Below are positions 16,040 to 25,125 of a stretch of DNA of 36,866 nt, piece after piece. How positions within the stretch are numbered: the stretch's first letter is position 1; each line of letters opens with the position of its first letter. A program made the position numbers and the translations under genes. This DNA is from JAFEDN01 sp963697455 (GTDB lineage: Bacteria; Pseudomonadota; Gammaproteobacteria; Coxiellales; Coxiellaceae). The stretch is taken from contig CAVOOI010000016.1 of NCBI GenBank assembly GCA_963697455.1, positions 1 through 36,866 on the forward strand, read 5' to 3'. The notes beneath the pieces were generated by a model that was given only the letters and a program-made list of their open reading frames with translations, had not been told where the DNA came from and did no database searches.

Positions 16040-16653
16040 CAGTAATTCTCGCTCTCGGTAAAAAGAATATAACTGACTATCCAGAAATAAATTGGTATTA
16101 AAAACCATAAAAATCCAAATTTTAGATATAAGATGTAATAGTCAGTGTGAAAAATCCAACTCAAACTCATTAAATAGATTGTTAAAATTAAGTTAAAAAT
16201 TAATATCGAGGCCAGAGTTTTAATAATCTGGTGACTTTTGAAATAAATAGCTCCCAGAAAGAAAATCGATTGAAAAATCAAATAAATTTTTATCCAATTA
16301 GCAATATGATATAACGGGATCGATAATTCTAAACCAGATTTCAGCATATAAAGCAAAAGATAAATTCCCAAGACGAAAGCAGGGTATAACACAGCAGTGA
16401 ACAACCATCGATTAAATAATTTTTCTAAATGTGAAGCGGGCAGGGTGAGGAAATAGCAACTCTTTTGCGGATTATGAAGTTCATTGAACGATAAAGCAGT
16501 GATCCATAAACCGCCGACAAAGAGAATCGAACTGATAAATGGGCTGTTGGGTATATTGATTAATAGTAAAGCTAAGATAACTATGATTGAAATCACAATA
16601 ATTTTGGTATGTAATACAAAATCATTTCGCATCAGTAAAGCTAGTCTATTCAT
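16039..16653 (-). CDS. ABC-2-type transporter permease
   Basis: A membrane protein with about six predicted transmembrane stretches (IIVISIIVILALLLINI, SSILFVGGLWITALSF, FTAVLYPAFVLGIYLLLYML, IYLIFQSIFFLGAIYF, LASILIFNLILTIYLMSLSW, FGFLWFLIPIYFWIVSYILF). It is the membrane half of a YtrBC-like exporter whose ATPase is the preceding gene. ATG 16653 follows GGAGA by 6 bases and is preferred over the upstream start at 16710. It lies 10 bases after the ATPase stop and overlaps the GntR start by one base. The substrate is unknown. Confidence 0.8.
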   Translation of the reverse strand: MNRLALLMRNDFVLHTKIIVISIIVILALLLINIPNSPFISSILFVGGLWITALSFNELHNPQKSCYFLTLPASHLEKLFNRWLFTAVLYPAFVLGIYLLLYMLKSGLELSIPLYHIANWIKIYLIFQSIFFLGAIYFKSHQIIKTLASILIFNLILTIYLMSLSWIFHTDYYILYLKFGFLWFLIPIYFWIVSYILFTESENY

Positions 16654-16663
16654 GGTGGTTCTC

Positions 16664-17496
16664 CTATTGAAAAACGGCATTGATTTTGTTTGAGTCAGTA
16701 AGAATTGCATTAAACAAAGTTTCGATATCCACTTGATTTTCTATTCTCTGCTCATTTTTGCATAACACTGAATAGCCGCCCAACTCATGGTTAAAATATA
16801 AAGGTAATCTACCTTCGGCGAGATTTTGCCGTTTTTCGAATAGCAATTGCTGATTGATAAGATCTATATTTTGATGGAAAAGAATTTTTCCTTGATCCAG
16901 CAAAATCATGCTGTCAATTAAATTTTCCATATCTTTGACCTGATGGGTGGAAATAATAAAGATTTGCTCCTCGCTGATGGCGGAAGCCAATAATTTTCTA
17001 AATTGACTTTTACTGGGAATATCTAAGTGATGAGTTGGTTCATCAGTAATAACAAGCGAGTATGTGCCGCTAAACCGAAAGCGATTAAAAATTTTTTGCG
17101 TTGTCGATAAGAGAGTTTTGATAACCAACGGTCGGTGGGTAATTCAAATGCGGTTAAATTTTCTAAAATGTGGGTGATTAAATTTGGGATAAAAGGGCGC
17201 GTATAAATATTCAAATCGTGTTGCTGTGACATCCGGTACAAAAAATTTCCTGGAATGTAATAAATATCGGATAAAAATGTTGGGGAGCGCTCACTCGGCA
17301 ATTTGCCAAATACTTGGTATTGCCCTTGGCGAGGAAAGATCAATCCTGCCAATATTTTCAAAAGCGTAGTCTTACCGGCGCCATTTTTCCCGAAAAGCCC
17401 AGTAATTTTATCTCGGGTTAAATTTAATTCTAACTTATTAAATAAAAGAGATTTTTCTACCATAAAGGTCAATTGATTGATGGTGATTTCATTCAT
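16664..17496 (-). pseudogene. ABC transporter ATPase of the YtrB type, frameshifted
   Basis: The N-terminal part, from ATG 17496 (AAAGG 8 bases upstream), has Walker A GKNGAGKTT and a signature-like LSYRQRKKFL. It runs out of frame after HTRLLLL. The next frame supplies TDEPTHHLDIPSK, the Walker B and D-loop, then ISTHQVKD, the H-loop. One base, probably a G of CTGGAT, is missing near 17044. Both halves are otherwise well kept, so the event is recent or an error. Restored, it would be about 277 residues and would drive the permease encoded next. The signature R in place of G (LSYRQ) is a further oddity. As read, the transporter would be inactive. Confidence 0.75.
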
Positions 17497-17509
17497 TCTG
17501 TAGCCTTTA

Positions 17510-17555
17510 ACTAGTGAACTAGTCACATAGTACACCTAAATGAAAGAAATGGCAA
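17510..17555 (-). promoter_or_regulatory. Promoter and probable YtrA operator of the ABC/GntR/DUF2807 operon
   Basis: On the minus strand, TTGCCA (plus 17550-17555) and TACTAT (plus 17527-17532) are 17 bases apart. Immediately downstream two ACTAGT palindromes (17510-17515 and 17518-17523) are separated by GA, with GTGA/TCAC arms around the second. Location between the -10 box and the ribosome site fits repression by the operon's own GntR protein. Confidence 0.6.
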
Positions 17556-17590
17556 CATCAATGGGTATAGACCAATTTTGATGTCAATAA

Positions 17591-17602
17591 GTCAGGCCTG
17601 AC
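17591..17602. repeat. Perfect 12-bp palindrome GTCAGGCCTGAC
   Basis: Related sequences TCAGGCCTG and TCAGGTCTG follow both 47-bp repeat copies (about 14920 and 18120), and CCAATGG follows here and at 18132. This points to a small dispersed repeat family in the 14.9-18.1 kb stretch. Confidence 0.5.
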
Positions 17603-17631
17603 CCCAATGGTATAAAAATACGAGGTGAAAA

Positions 17632-17986
17632 ATGAATAAATCAATTATTATGAAAGTGATTTTAATAGGAGGGGTCTTAGGTTTTTTTCTCAATCCTATG
17701 CTGCAGGGGATCCTACAGTCAACATGCAAGTGACTTGTGATGGGACGTTGTGAATTGCCAAGATCTTTCAGTTAGTTGGGGTTCAACTGTGGGAGGTGCG
17801 GGCCGTTGTGATCGCGCCAACGCGCAACCTCCCATCCAAGCTAATAAACGCAAATATCTCGCAGTAAGGTCGATACCCACAAATTGCTCAAAAAAATCAG
17901 CCAGGGTTTTTTCTAAAGCTGACTGCCTTCACGACTGCAAATACGGCGGACACCTAAATCAAAAAATAAATATTTACTGGCTTTAG
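17632..17986 (+). pseudogene. Small secreted cysteine-containing protein, broken by two indels
   Basis: ATG 17632 follows GAGG by 6 bases and opens a signal peptide (MKVILIGGVLGFF). The frame is lost in a run of seven T (17682-17688). With eight T it would read SQSYAAGDPTVNMQVTCDGT, a classic cleavage site and mature start. A second shift near 17750 restores NCQDLSVSWGSTVGG and AGRCDRAN. Beyond about 17800 the reading is not convincing. I do not recognise the family. The region 17987-18070 holds nothing I can identify. Confidence 0.45.
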
Positions 17987-18070
17987 TTAAACGCTGCCGG
18001 CTTTGGCTATAAGTAATAGGCTCTATCCTGTCGACATAACTTGTGAGGATTATAAGAAATTTATGATATA

Positions 18071-18117
18071 AATGCAAATTTTCGGCGAAAATATTAATAT
18101 GAATGTAATATTTCTGG
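18071..18117 (+). repeat. 47-bp direct repeat, copy 2
   Basis: Exact match to 14871-14917 in the same orientation. This copy overlaps the last codons of the decayed serine-rich gene on the other strand. Confidence 0.9.
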
Positions 18118-19315
18118 GTTCAGGTCTGATGCCAATGGTGCAGGAGTAGGGGTGGGTGTGGACGAGCTGGGACTGATTGTGACCTTAGCAAAAACTTGAT
18201 AAAAATTAGTAGAGAGGGACGTAGATGAACTGAAATTAGAGCTAGAGCTAGAATTAGTCATTAGCCCTGATGTTTCAGCAAAATTACCGGGACTGATTGT
18301 GACCTTAGCAAAAGTGTTAGAAAGGGACGTAGATGAACTGAAATTAGAACTAGGGCTAGAGCTAGAACTAGTCGTTAGCTCTGATGTTTCAGCCAATATT
18401 TTTTGTGGAGCTTCTAATTTTTTAAAGTAGTTTAAATAGTGGTCTTCGCAACACTTTATAGATTAAATAATTTTACTGCTTGTGCATCAGTGATCTGCTC
18501 CGGGTTTTTTAATATTCGAATACCTATCCCTTAGTTGGGTTTTTAATTTATTTAAATATTCCCTGGTATGCGTTTCTACCTCAGGAAATTTCCTTTGCCA
18601 TGTTTCAAACTAATTTCTGCTGCTCTAGGAACTCATTCAATATGAACGGGCAATCTGCCTGGATAATGGCATTTTATAGACTGACCCAATTTGGGCAGCT
18701 TAATCTCCATATCAACTGTGGTCGCTACCCACGGCGTCTTCAAACTTCCTTGTTCAGGGTTTTCCTTGCCATTAAAAAAATCTGCTACATTTTTAAGCTT
18801 TATACATCTCCATAATCTTTTTAATTTTTTAGCGTGTTGTGCGTCGAGGCTTTCAGGAGTCTGTAATACTCTTATAGCGATGTCTACTTGGGTCTTTAGT
18901 TTAGTTAAATATTCTTTCTGTTTCCCCTCATCTAAAGGCATCCATCTGATAATGTCTTGTTTATGATCTTCAAAATCAGCTTGATAAATAGGTAATAAAT
19001 ATTCGGTTACTGCTTTTAATGTGCGCAAATCATCCTCATTAGGAACAAGAGAGGGAGGGATAGTGGAACTAGATTTAGAAGTGTGGATCCTTTTTCTCGC
19101 TGATTTTTGATTTGAGTTCGGTTTAATTTTTTTTCTACTTTTATTCTTTTTGCTCTTTTCTCTCTGGCCGTCAGTTTCTTGCTTCCGCTTTCTTTTTTGT
19201 TTCTGCTTCTGCTTCCGCTCTTTGTTTTCTTCTGGCTGCAGAAGGGGGGCATCGGGGGGATAGATGGTGCAGTCCTCTTTGATTGTGATTGCTGTTGTAG
19301 TTCATCTCTTTTCAT
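18094..19315 (-). pseudogene. Decayed hypothetical gene: basic N-terminus, duplicated helical module, Ser/Thr-rich tail
   Basis: Minus-strand fragments line up as one former gene. The start MKRDELQQQSQSKRTAP (ATG 19315) leads into a very basic, proline/lysine-rich part. After a shift at an A5 run near 19095 comes a helical module (DEGKQKEYLTKLKTQ, TPESLDAQHAKKLKRLW, KLKNVADFFNGKENP). A second, decayed copy of that module follows at about 18420-18590 (HTREYLNKLKTQLRD, NPEQITDAQAVKLFNL, HYLNYFKKLEAPQ) with at least two frame changes and a stop. It ends in a Ser/Thr-rich tail of about 100 residues. I recognise no family; an effector-like surface or secreted protein is a guess. The intact stretch 18633-19028 may still be mistaken for a gene. 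Confidence 0.5.
18169..18408 (-). repeat. Tandem duplication of about 120 bp encoding a Ser-rich unit
   Basis: The sequence starting at 18169 recurs at 18289 with small indels. On the minus strand each copy encodes a unit like AETSxLxTxSSSSSxSNF, SSSTSLS, FAKVTISP. One copy carries a few extra residues (TNFYQV). The repeat makes up most of the serine-rich tail of the decayed gene. Confidence 0.75.
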
Positions 19316-19352
19316 AATTAGATAAGATCCTATATTAGTCCCTAACTTTGTG

Positions 19353-21174
19353 TCACAGTTGCTCTGAAATTTGAATCCATTGTGCTTCAACGGCGGAGAT
19401 CTTTTCTGCGAGCTGTTTTTGTAATTGCAGAAGTTTTTCTAAGCGTTGTCCATTGGGTTCTTGATACAGTTGGTTGTCGCCGAGCTGCTCGTCTACTTTG
19501 GTTTTTTCAAGTTGCAGTTTTTCTAATTGTTTCTCTAGTTTATCAGCTTGCTCTTGTAATTTTCTTTTTTCAACAGAACTTTTGGCGGCGCCGGGCTTTT
19601 GCTCGCGTTGAGAAAATAGCCATGCTTGATAATCATTCAAATCGCCAACAAATGGCTTCACCGTATGATTAGCTACCAAAAACAATTCGTCCGTGGCGGT
19701 TTGAATTAAATAACGATCGTGAGAAACTAATACTAGCGCGCCTTGATAACTTTGCAAGGCCATGGTCAATGCATTCCGCATTTCTAAATCTAAGTGATTA
19801 GTCGGTTCGTCCAATAATAATAAATTGGGCGCTTGCCAGACCAGGAGTGCTAATGCCAGCCGGGCTTTTTCGCCGCCGGAAAATTTCTCAATACTCGACA
19901 ATGCCATATCGCCGGAAAAACCAAAACCGCCTAGAAATTGCCGTAACCGGCTGGGGTTGCAGAAGGCGCCAGTTTTTGCAGATGCCAAAATGGACTTTCA
20001 GAAAAGGTTAATTGTTCGATTTGATGCTGGGCGTAGTAGCCCACCTTAACTTTATCCGCGATATAATAAGTCCCGGTTGAGGCTGGCAGTTCTCCGATCA
20101 TAATTTTAATAAGCGTCGATTTTCCTGCGCCATTCGGCCCTAACAAACCAACGCGCATACCTGGATAAATTTGCAGATTCACTTGTTGCAAGATGAGGAT
20201 TTCCTGGTGATAGGGACAGCAATATCGGTCAACGTCAGAATAGGATTAGGCGGCGGTTCAATTTCCGGAAATTCAAAATCAAACGGCGAATCAACTTGTG
20301 CTGCAGCGACCAATTCCATTTTTTGAATCGCTTTTAGCCGGCTTTGTGCTTGTTTAGCTTTGGTGGCTTTGGCCTTAAACCGATTTACAAAACTCATCAG
20401 ATGCGCAATTTGTCTTTGTTGTTTTTCATAAGTTTTTTGCTGAAGTGCCAATTGTTCCGCGCGAATTTTTTCAAAATCGGAATAATTGCCGTTATAAACT
20501 TTAAATTGATGGTTCTCGATATGGATAATTTGATTGACGCAGTTATCTAGAAAAACCCGGTCATGTGAGATAATTAGTAGAGTACCAGGAAATTTTTGCA
20601 GCCATTTTTCCAGCCATAAAATAGCGTCTAAATCTAAGTGGTTGGTAGGTTCATCGAGTAACATCACGTCTGCTGGACACATCAGAGTTTGAGCCAAATT
20701 CAGCCGGGTGCGCCAGCCTCCGGAAAAACTTTTGACGGATTTCTGTTGAGCGGCGGCATTAAAGCCGAGTCCATCGAGTAATTTCGCGGCGCGAGCTGGG
20801 GCCGTATAACCATCTATTTCAGCAAATTTCTCATGTAATAACGCAATTTGATGATCATCTCCGCGTTGCTCGGCGAGCGTCAGGGCTTGTTCAATTTTCC
20901 GTACTGCTTGGTCGCCATCGATCACAAACTCCAAAGCGGATTGCGCCAATGGTGGTCCATCTTGGGCTAGATGGCAATCCGCAACTGCTTCGGGATATTA
21001 ATTTGGCCGCCATCAGGTTGATATTCGCCCAGGAGCAGTTTTAAAAAACTAGATTTTCCGCAACCATTGGCGCCGACTAACGCCACTTTATGTTGATCGA
21101 AAATGGTTAGGCTCACATTTTCAAATAAAACCTTCGAGCCTAAATGTAGGCTGATATTACTTAAAATTTAACAT
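19353..21174 (-). pseudogene. yheS: ABC-F ATPase YheS, with about four frameshifts
   Basis: ABC-F proteins bind ribosomes and have two ABC domains without membrane parts. The pieces align end to end with YheS. ATG 21174 overlaps the kinase gene end by 7 bases. Domain 1 has ALVGANGCGKSSF, SALEFVIDGDQ, FSGGWRTRLNLAQ, LLDEPTNHLDLDA and ISHDR. The linker has AKATKAKQAQSR. Domain 2 has LLGPNGAGKSTL, GGFGFSGD, FSGGEKARL, LLLDEPTNHLDLE and VSHDR, and a coiled C-terminus (LEKQLEKLQLEKTKV) ends the protein. Frame changes lie near 21160, 20973 (one C short of CCC), 20210 and 19950, most fixable by a single base. As read, no full protein is made. Every motif is preserved, so decay is recent or sequencing error is involved. 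Confidence 0.8.
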
Positions 21175-22031
21175 AAATATTCGATAGCCTCTTTAAATTT
21201 CTGAAATCGGCGCTTTGCATTATCAATGTCAGACATAACAATACTCCATAATGTCCATAAATAATTGGACAATACTTTATAGACTTGATAGCGCCGTTCG
21301 TCAGCGTCACTGATAGAATTTTGAAAGTAATAAGTTAAAAATTGTTGTTCTTGTGCAGATGTGAATTCAGCCTCCACCGCAAAACTGGCTAAATCCCAGC
21401 AAGGATCATTATTGCCTGCATATTCCCAATCAATTAAATAGATTCGCGAATTTGTCAGCAGAAAATTTGATAAAATAGGATCGCCGTGGCAGGGGCATGC
21501 AGGAATTGGCAACGAGGAGAATTCTTGACGGAGAGCATTGATACGGTTATCCCAAGCTAAAATATCGGCTAAATCCTCGGGAATTTTGCCAGCAGCTTTG
21601 CTTTTATAAAAATCGAGCACCGAAAAAATATGGATGTCGCGGAGAAATTTTTGCGGTAAATGATGTAATTTTTTTAGAAGTTGAGCGCAGGTTTGCCAGT
21701 AAAATTCTTCCTGAAGCAGCGCTGGGGTGAGAATTTGATTATGCGGTTGATAAGCAGTGATATTCACTCCGGAATCTAAATCAAAATAACAAAATGGCAG
21801 ATTAATGCCGGCTGCCGCGGTAATTTGCGCAGCATGATATTCAGTCTCGCGGTCAATCAACCCATGCGCTTCTGCTTTGGGAATTTTAATCACATACTGC
21901 TGCTTATTTTGGGTAATCAGAAAAACATGATTAGTTCCACCGGCTAAAGGTTTTATTTCTAGTTCGGTCAGTGGGCCGGCCTGTAATAGCCCGCTTTTTT
22001 TGAGATGGTGGTAAATGATCGCGTGAGTCAT
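21168..22031 (-). CDS. Choline/ethanolamine kinase-like phosphotransferase
   Basis: This aminoglycoside-phosphotransferase-fold protein of 287 residues has an N-terminal lobe with LAGGTNHVFLI and the ATP lysine in YVIKIPKAEA. Its catalytic loop is CHGDPILSNFLL and its metal site LIDWEYAGNNDPCWDLA; the DWEYAG form is typical of choline/ethanolamine kinases and LicA-like enzymes. It would phosphorylate a small amino alcohol for phospholipid or surface decoration; the substrate is not determined. ATG 22031 overlaps the pgpA stop (ATGA), so the longer start at 22073 is rejected. pgpA, a phospholipid gene, is directly upstream and supports a lipid role. Confidence 0.82.
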   Translation of the reverse strand: MTHAIIYHHLKKSGLLQAGPLTELEIKPLAGGTNHVFLITQNKQQYVIKIPKAEAHGLIDRETEYHAAQITAAAGINLPFCYFDLDSGVNITAYQPHNQILTPALLQEEFYWQTCAQLLKKLHHLPQKFLRDIHIFSVLDFYKSKAAGKIPEDLADILAWDNRINALRQEFSSLPIPACPCHGDPILSNFLLTNSRIYLIDWEYAGNNDPCWDLASFAVEAEFTSAQEQQFLTYYFQNSISDADERRYQVYKVLSNYLWTLWSIVMSDIDNAKRRFQKFKEAIEYLC

Positions 22032-22510
22032 AGCAACGTGAACAGCTTGATCAAGCCTTGTAAAATTACCCAAGAAAACAGCGCGGCGACGACATCATCC
22101 AGCATGACGCCTAGCCCGCCATGAATATTACGGTCGAGCCAGCCAATTGGCCAGGGTTTGAAAATATCTAAACAACGAAAAATGATGACCCCCAGCGCCA
22201 GATAATACCAGGTCAGCGGAATGCCGATCATAACAATCGGGAAGCTTGCCATTTCATCCCATGCGCAGGCTGGATGGTCGGAGGCGCCAAAGTCGCGGTT
22301 AGTGATTCCGCAGACGACGATGCCTAGTAAAATCATGACTAGCGTCACCAGCAGATAAATCCACTCAGGAAAATGTTTTAGGGCCATGACAATAGGTATG
22401 GAAGCTAAAGTTGCCCAAGTCCCGGGCATCCAGGGGAGGGCGCCAAAGCCGAAGGCGCACGCCGTAAAATGGATGGGATTGGTCCAGATTGTTCTAGGTA
22501 GATTTTGCAT
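22028..22510 (-). CDS. pgpA: Phosphatidylglycerophosphatase A
   Basis: PgpA removes phosphate from phosphatidylglycerophosphate to make phosphatidylglycerol at the inner membrane. The family pattern is clear: FGFGALPWMPGTWATLASIP near the start, DHPACAWDEMASFPIVM with the acidic active-site residues, RCLDIFKPWPIGWLDRN, and GGLGVMLDDVVAAL near the end, with about four membrane helices. Its 160 residues are the normal length. It follows thiL with a 46-base gap, the classical thiL-pgpA order, and couples by ATGA to the kinase gene. Confidence 0.95.
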   Translation of the reverse strand: MQNLPRTIWTNPIHFTACAFGFGALPWMPGTWATLASIPIVMALKHFPEWIYLLVTLVMILLGIVVCGITNRDFGASDHPACAWDEMASFPIVMIGIPLTWYYLALGVIIFRCLDIFKPWPIGWLDRNIHGGLGVMLDDVVAALFSWVILQGLIKLFTLL

Positions 22511-22556
22511 AAGATTGAATTAGGATTATTATACAGTTCTTGAAGAGTTGCGTCTA

Positions 22557-23513
22557 TTAGCTAAAATGTTGATAACCTGGGTTTGGGAGGGGCATCGGCT
22601 GGTCCTGGTCATTAAGAATAATTAATCCTGGAGTAGTGGTTACAGTTCCCAAACGATGCACCGGGCAGTCTAAATTCAAGAAAACTTTATCTATGGCATC
22701 CTTGGCTGTAGGTGGGGCAGTGAAACACAGTTCGTAATCTTCGCCGGCGGTAAGGGCTAATTGGATCGCTTGATCATGAGCGCAGTGGCGCAGGAGAGCG
22801 GGCGATAATGGCAGTTGATTGGCATGAATGCGGCCGCCTAACTGACTGGCTTCTAAAAGTTTGGACAAGTCCGCAGCTAATCCATCTGAAATATCGATTG
22901 CCGCACTGGCCAGATCACGCAAAGCGATTCCGGCTTGTACTCGAGCATCCGGACGAAACAAGCGCCGGAGAAGCTCAGCCGTTGGCGCCGATTTTTGCTG
23001 AAGCAATTGTAAGGCTAATCCGGAGTCTCCAAGCGTTCCAGTGACATAAATGTTATCACCCGATTTTGCGCCGCTGCGGCGTAAGGCTTTACCAGCGGGA
23101 ACCCATCCATAAGTGACTGTGCTGATTGAAAGTGGGCCGCGAGTGATATTGCCGCCGATGAGTTCCACCGAATATTGTTCGGCTAATTTGAAAAAATCAT
23201 GCGCAAAACTTTTAAGCCAATGGCTATCAGCTACTGGCAAAGTTAAAGCGAGTAAGACTGCTCCTGGTTCAGCGCCCATTGCGGCGAGATCGCTCAAACT
23301 GATGGCAAGGGATTTATGACCCAAGTCATTAGGCTCGGTCTGAGGGAAGAAATGAGAGCCCTCCACCAAGGTATCAATTGAAGTGGCAAGCTCATAGCCA
23401 GCGGGAATTGAAATTAACGCCGCATCATCGCCAATGCCCAAAGGGAAACGGGCGGTATTTTTGATCTCCCGAGTGAAGAATTCTTTAATAATCTCAAATT
23501 CATTAAGGCTCAT
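22557..23513 (-). CDS. thiL: Thiamine-monophosphate kinase
   Basis: ThiL phosphorylates thiamine monophosphate to the active cofactor thiamine diphosphate. The 318-residue protein has the N-terminal FPLGIGDDAALI, SIDTLVEGSHFF and LAISLSDLAAMGAEPGAVLLAL, then LIGGNITRGPLSIS, VTGTLGDSGLAL, AIDISDGLAADL and the late GEDYELCF, all typical of this PurM-like ATPase. It is intact. It lies upstream of pgpA on the same strand; nusB, its frequent neighbour, is absent here. About 200 bases without a gene separate it from gltA. Confidence 0.96.
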   Translation of the reverse strand: MSLNEFEIIKEFFTREIKNTARFPLGIGDDAALISIPAGYELATSIDTLVEGSHFFPQTEPNDLGHKSLAISLSDLAAMGAEPGAVLLALTLPVADSHWLKSFAHDFFKLAEQYSVELIGGNITRGPLSISTVTYGWVPAGKALRRSGAKSGDNIYVTGTLGDSGLALQLLQQKSAPTAELLRRLFRPDARVQAGIALRDLASAAIDISDGLAADLSKLLEASQLGGRIHANQLPLSPALLRHCAHDQAIQLALTAGEDYELCFTAPPTAKDAIDKVFLNLDCPVHRLGTVTTTPGLIILNDQDQPMPLPNPGYQHFS

Positions 23514-23628
23514 AGGCTGTGGATAAGTTTGTGCAAAAGTTTTTAAATAGTGAGCTTAAGTACTTGTTTTACCATGCGACTATCTGGTCTGGGTAAATTC
23601 ATCAAGCAAATTTTATTATTTAAATCAA

Positions 23629-23654
23629 CGGCTTATTTTAATAAGCTAAAGCCG
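23629..23654 (-). terminator. Weak hairpin, possible gltA terminator
   Basis: CGGCTT (23629-23634) pairs with AAGCCG (23649-23654), and an alternative inner pairing GCTTA/TAAGC is possible. It lies about 65 bases downstream of gltA on the minus strand, but the T tract after it is poor. The rest of 23514-23719 shows no gene. Confidence 0.3.
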
Positions 23655-23719
23655 ATCAGAAGTTATCTGCTTCAACTTTATGAAACTTGATTTTGTGCAT
23701 AAAGTACTAAAGAACCAGA

Positions 23720-25017
23720 TTAACGATCACTGATCGCGACCACATCGCGCTTGGTAGGGCCAACATAAAGTTGCCGTGGCCGGGCTAAACGATGGTTCGG
23801 GTCGCTGATCATTTCCATCCAGTGCGAGATCCAGCCGACTGTTCTGGCCACTGCAAAAATAACTGTAAACATATTGGTGGGAATACCCAAAGCGCTTAAA
23901 GTAATGCCAGAGTAAAAGTCCACGTTTGGATACAGTTTTTTCTCAGCAAAATAGGGGTCCTCTAATGCAATTTTTTCTAATTTTAAGGCAAGCTTGAAGA
24001 TAGCCTCGTCCTGCCGGTCGCAGCTAAGACTTCGTGGCAGGTTTCACGCATAACTCGTGCGCGAGGATCATAATTTTTATAGACTCGATGTCCAAAGCCC
24101 ATTAACCGGAATGGATCATCTTTATCTTTTGCGCGTTTGATATATTCACCAATGCGGCTTTCATCACCGATTTCATTCAGCATATTCAGGCAGGCTTCGT
24201 TAGCGCCGCCATGGGCTGGCCCCCATAAAGCGCCGATACCTGCGGCAATGCAAGCGAATGGGTTAGCACCGGTGGAACCAGCTACCCGCACCGTAGAAGT
24301 AGACGCATTTTGTTCATGGTCAGCGTGGAGAGTGAATATCCGATCCATCGCCTGGCTAAAGACAGGATTGCAAGTCCAATCTTTATAAGGAGTTGCAAAC
24401 ATCATATTTAAGAAGTTTTCTGCGTAACCTAAGCCTTGTTTAGGATGGATAAAGGGTTCACCAATGGAGAATTTATAACTCATCGCGGCAATCGTCGGCA
24501 TTTTTCCGATAAGGCGCAAGGCCGAGGTGAGGCGGTGATCCGCCTGGTTGATATCTAATGAATCGTGATAAAAAGCTGAGAGCGCGCCAACTACCCCCAC
24601 CATAATCGCCATGGGATGAGCGTCTCGGCGAAAACCATTAAAGAAATGGGTAATTTGTTCATGCACTCCGGCATTATCTTTAATTTGTTTAATGAACTCT
24701 TCCTTCTGGGCCGGATTGGGTAATTCCCCGTTCATGAGCAGGTAACATACTTCCATATAATCACTGTGATCAGCGAGTTGTTCTATAGGATAACCACGAT
24801 ATAACAGAATCCCCTCATCCCCATCAATATAGGTGATGCTGGATTCGCAAGAGGCTGTGGAATAAAAGCCAGGGTCAAAAGTAAAATGACCATGATTGAT
24901 TAAACTCTTAACATCAATACCGTCAGGACCCAGAGTTCCCTTCAAGATAGGTAAGTTTATTAACTCGTTAGCAATATTTAATTGGGCAGTATTTTTGCTC
25001 ACAGGGGTACACTCCAT
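23720..25017 (-). pseudogene. gltA: Citrate synthase, split by a frameshift near the C-terminus
   Basis: GltA condenses oxaloacetate with acetyl-CoA at the entry of the TCA cycle. Residues 1 to about 335 are a normal type II citrate synthase: LKGTLGPDGIDV, ILLYRGYPIEQLA, HADHEQNASTSTVR, GALWGPAHGGANEACL and MGFGHRVYKNYDPRA with two catalytic histidines. After LAATGR the frame is lost near 24003-24010. The other frame continues perfectly with QDEAIFKLALKLEKI, DPYFAEKKLYPNVDFYSGI (catalytic Asp) and RPRQLYVG up to 23720. A four-base loss of one CCGG unit or a single-base indel would explain it. Without the second part the enzyme lacks its catalytic Asp. The start may be the GTG at 25002, which has GGAG 9 bases upstream. 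For such a central gene, sequencing error must be considered. Confidence 0.85.
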
Positions 25018-25084
25018 CGGTTATTCATGCGGGGGAGATAATATCAAAATTCATAGGGGTACGCTACAGAAAGCTAATTAGGTA

Positions 25085-25093
25085 TGCTAAAAT
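25085..25093 (+). promoter_or_regulatory. Extended -10 element of the gltX operon
   Basis: TGCTAAAAT fits an extended -10 (TGn plus TAAAAT); no good -35 is seen. Transcription starting near 25100 would put the ATG at 25084 outside the message, supporting ATG 25126 as the gltX start. Confidence 0.35.
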
Positions 25094-25125
25094 TGAAACC
25101 TTTCATTAAAAAAAGAGTCGATGTG

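Noticed and set aside
18600..18966. Two hydrophobic plus-strand open frames
   Set aside because: They mirror the helical module of the decayed minus-strand gene and have no ribosome site.
24137..24388. Plus-strand open frame inside gltA
   Set aside because: Antisense of a highly conserved citrate synthase segment.
25084..25125. Upstream ATG start for gltX
   Set aside because: It coincides with the extended -10 element, and the extra 14 residues are not part of the GluRS fold.
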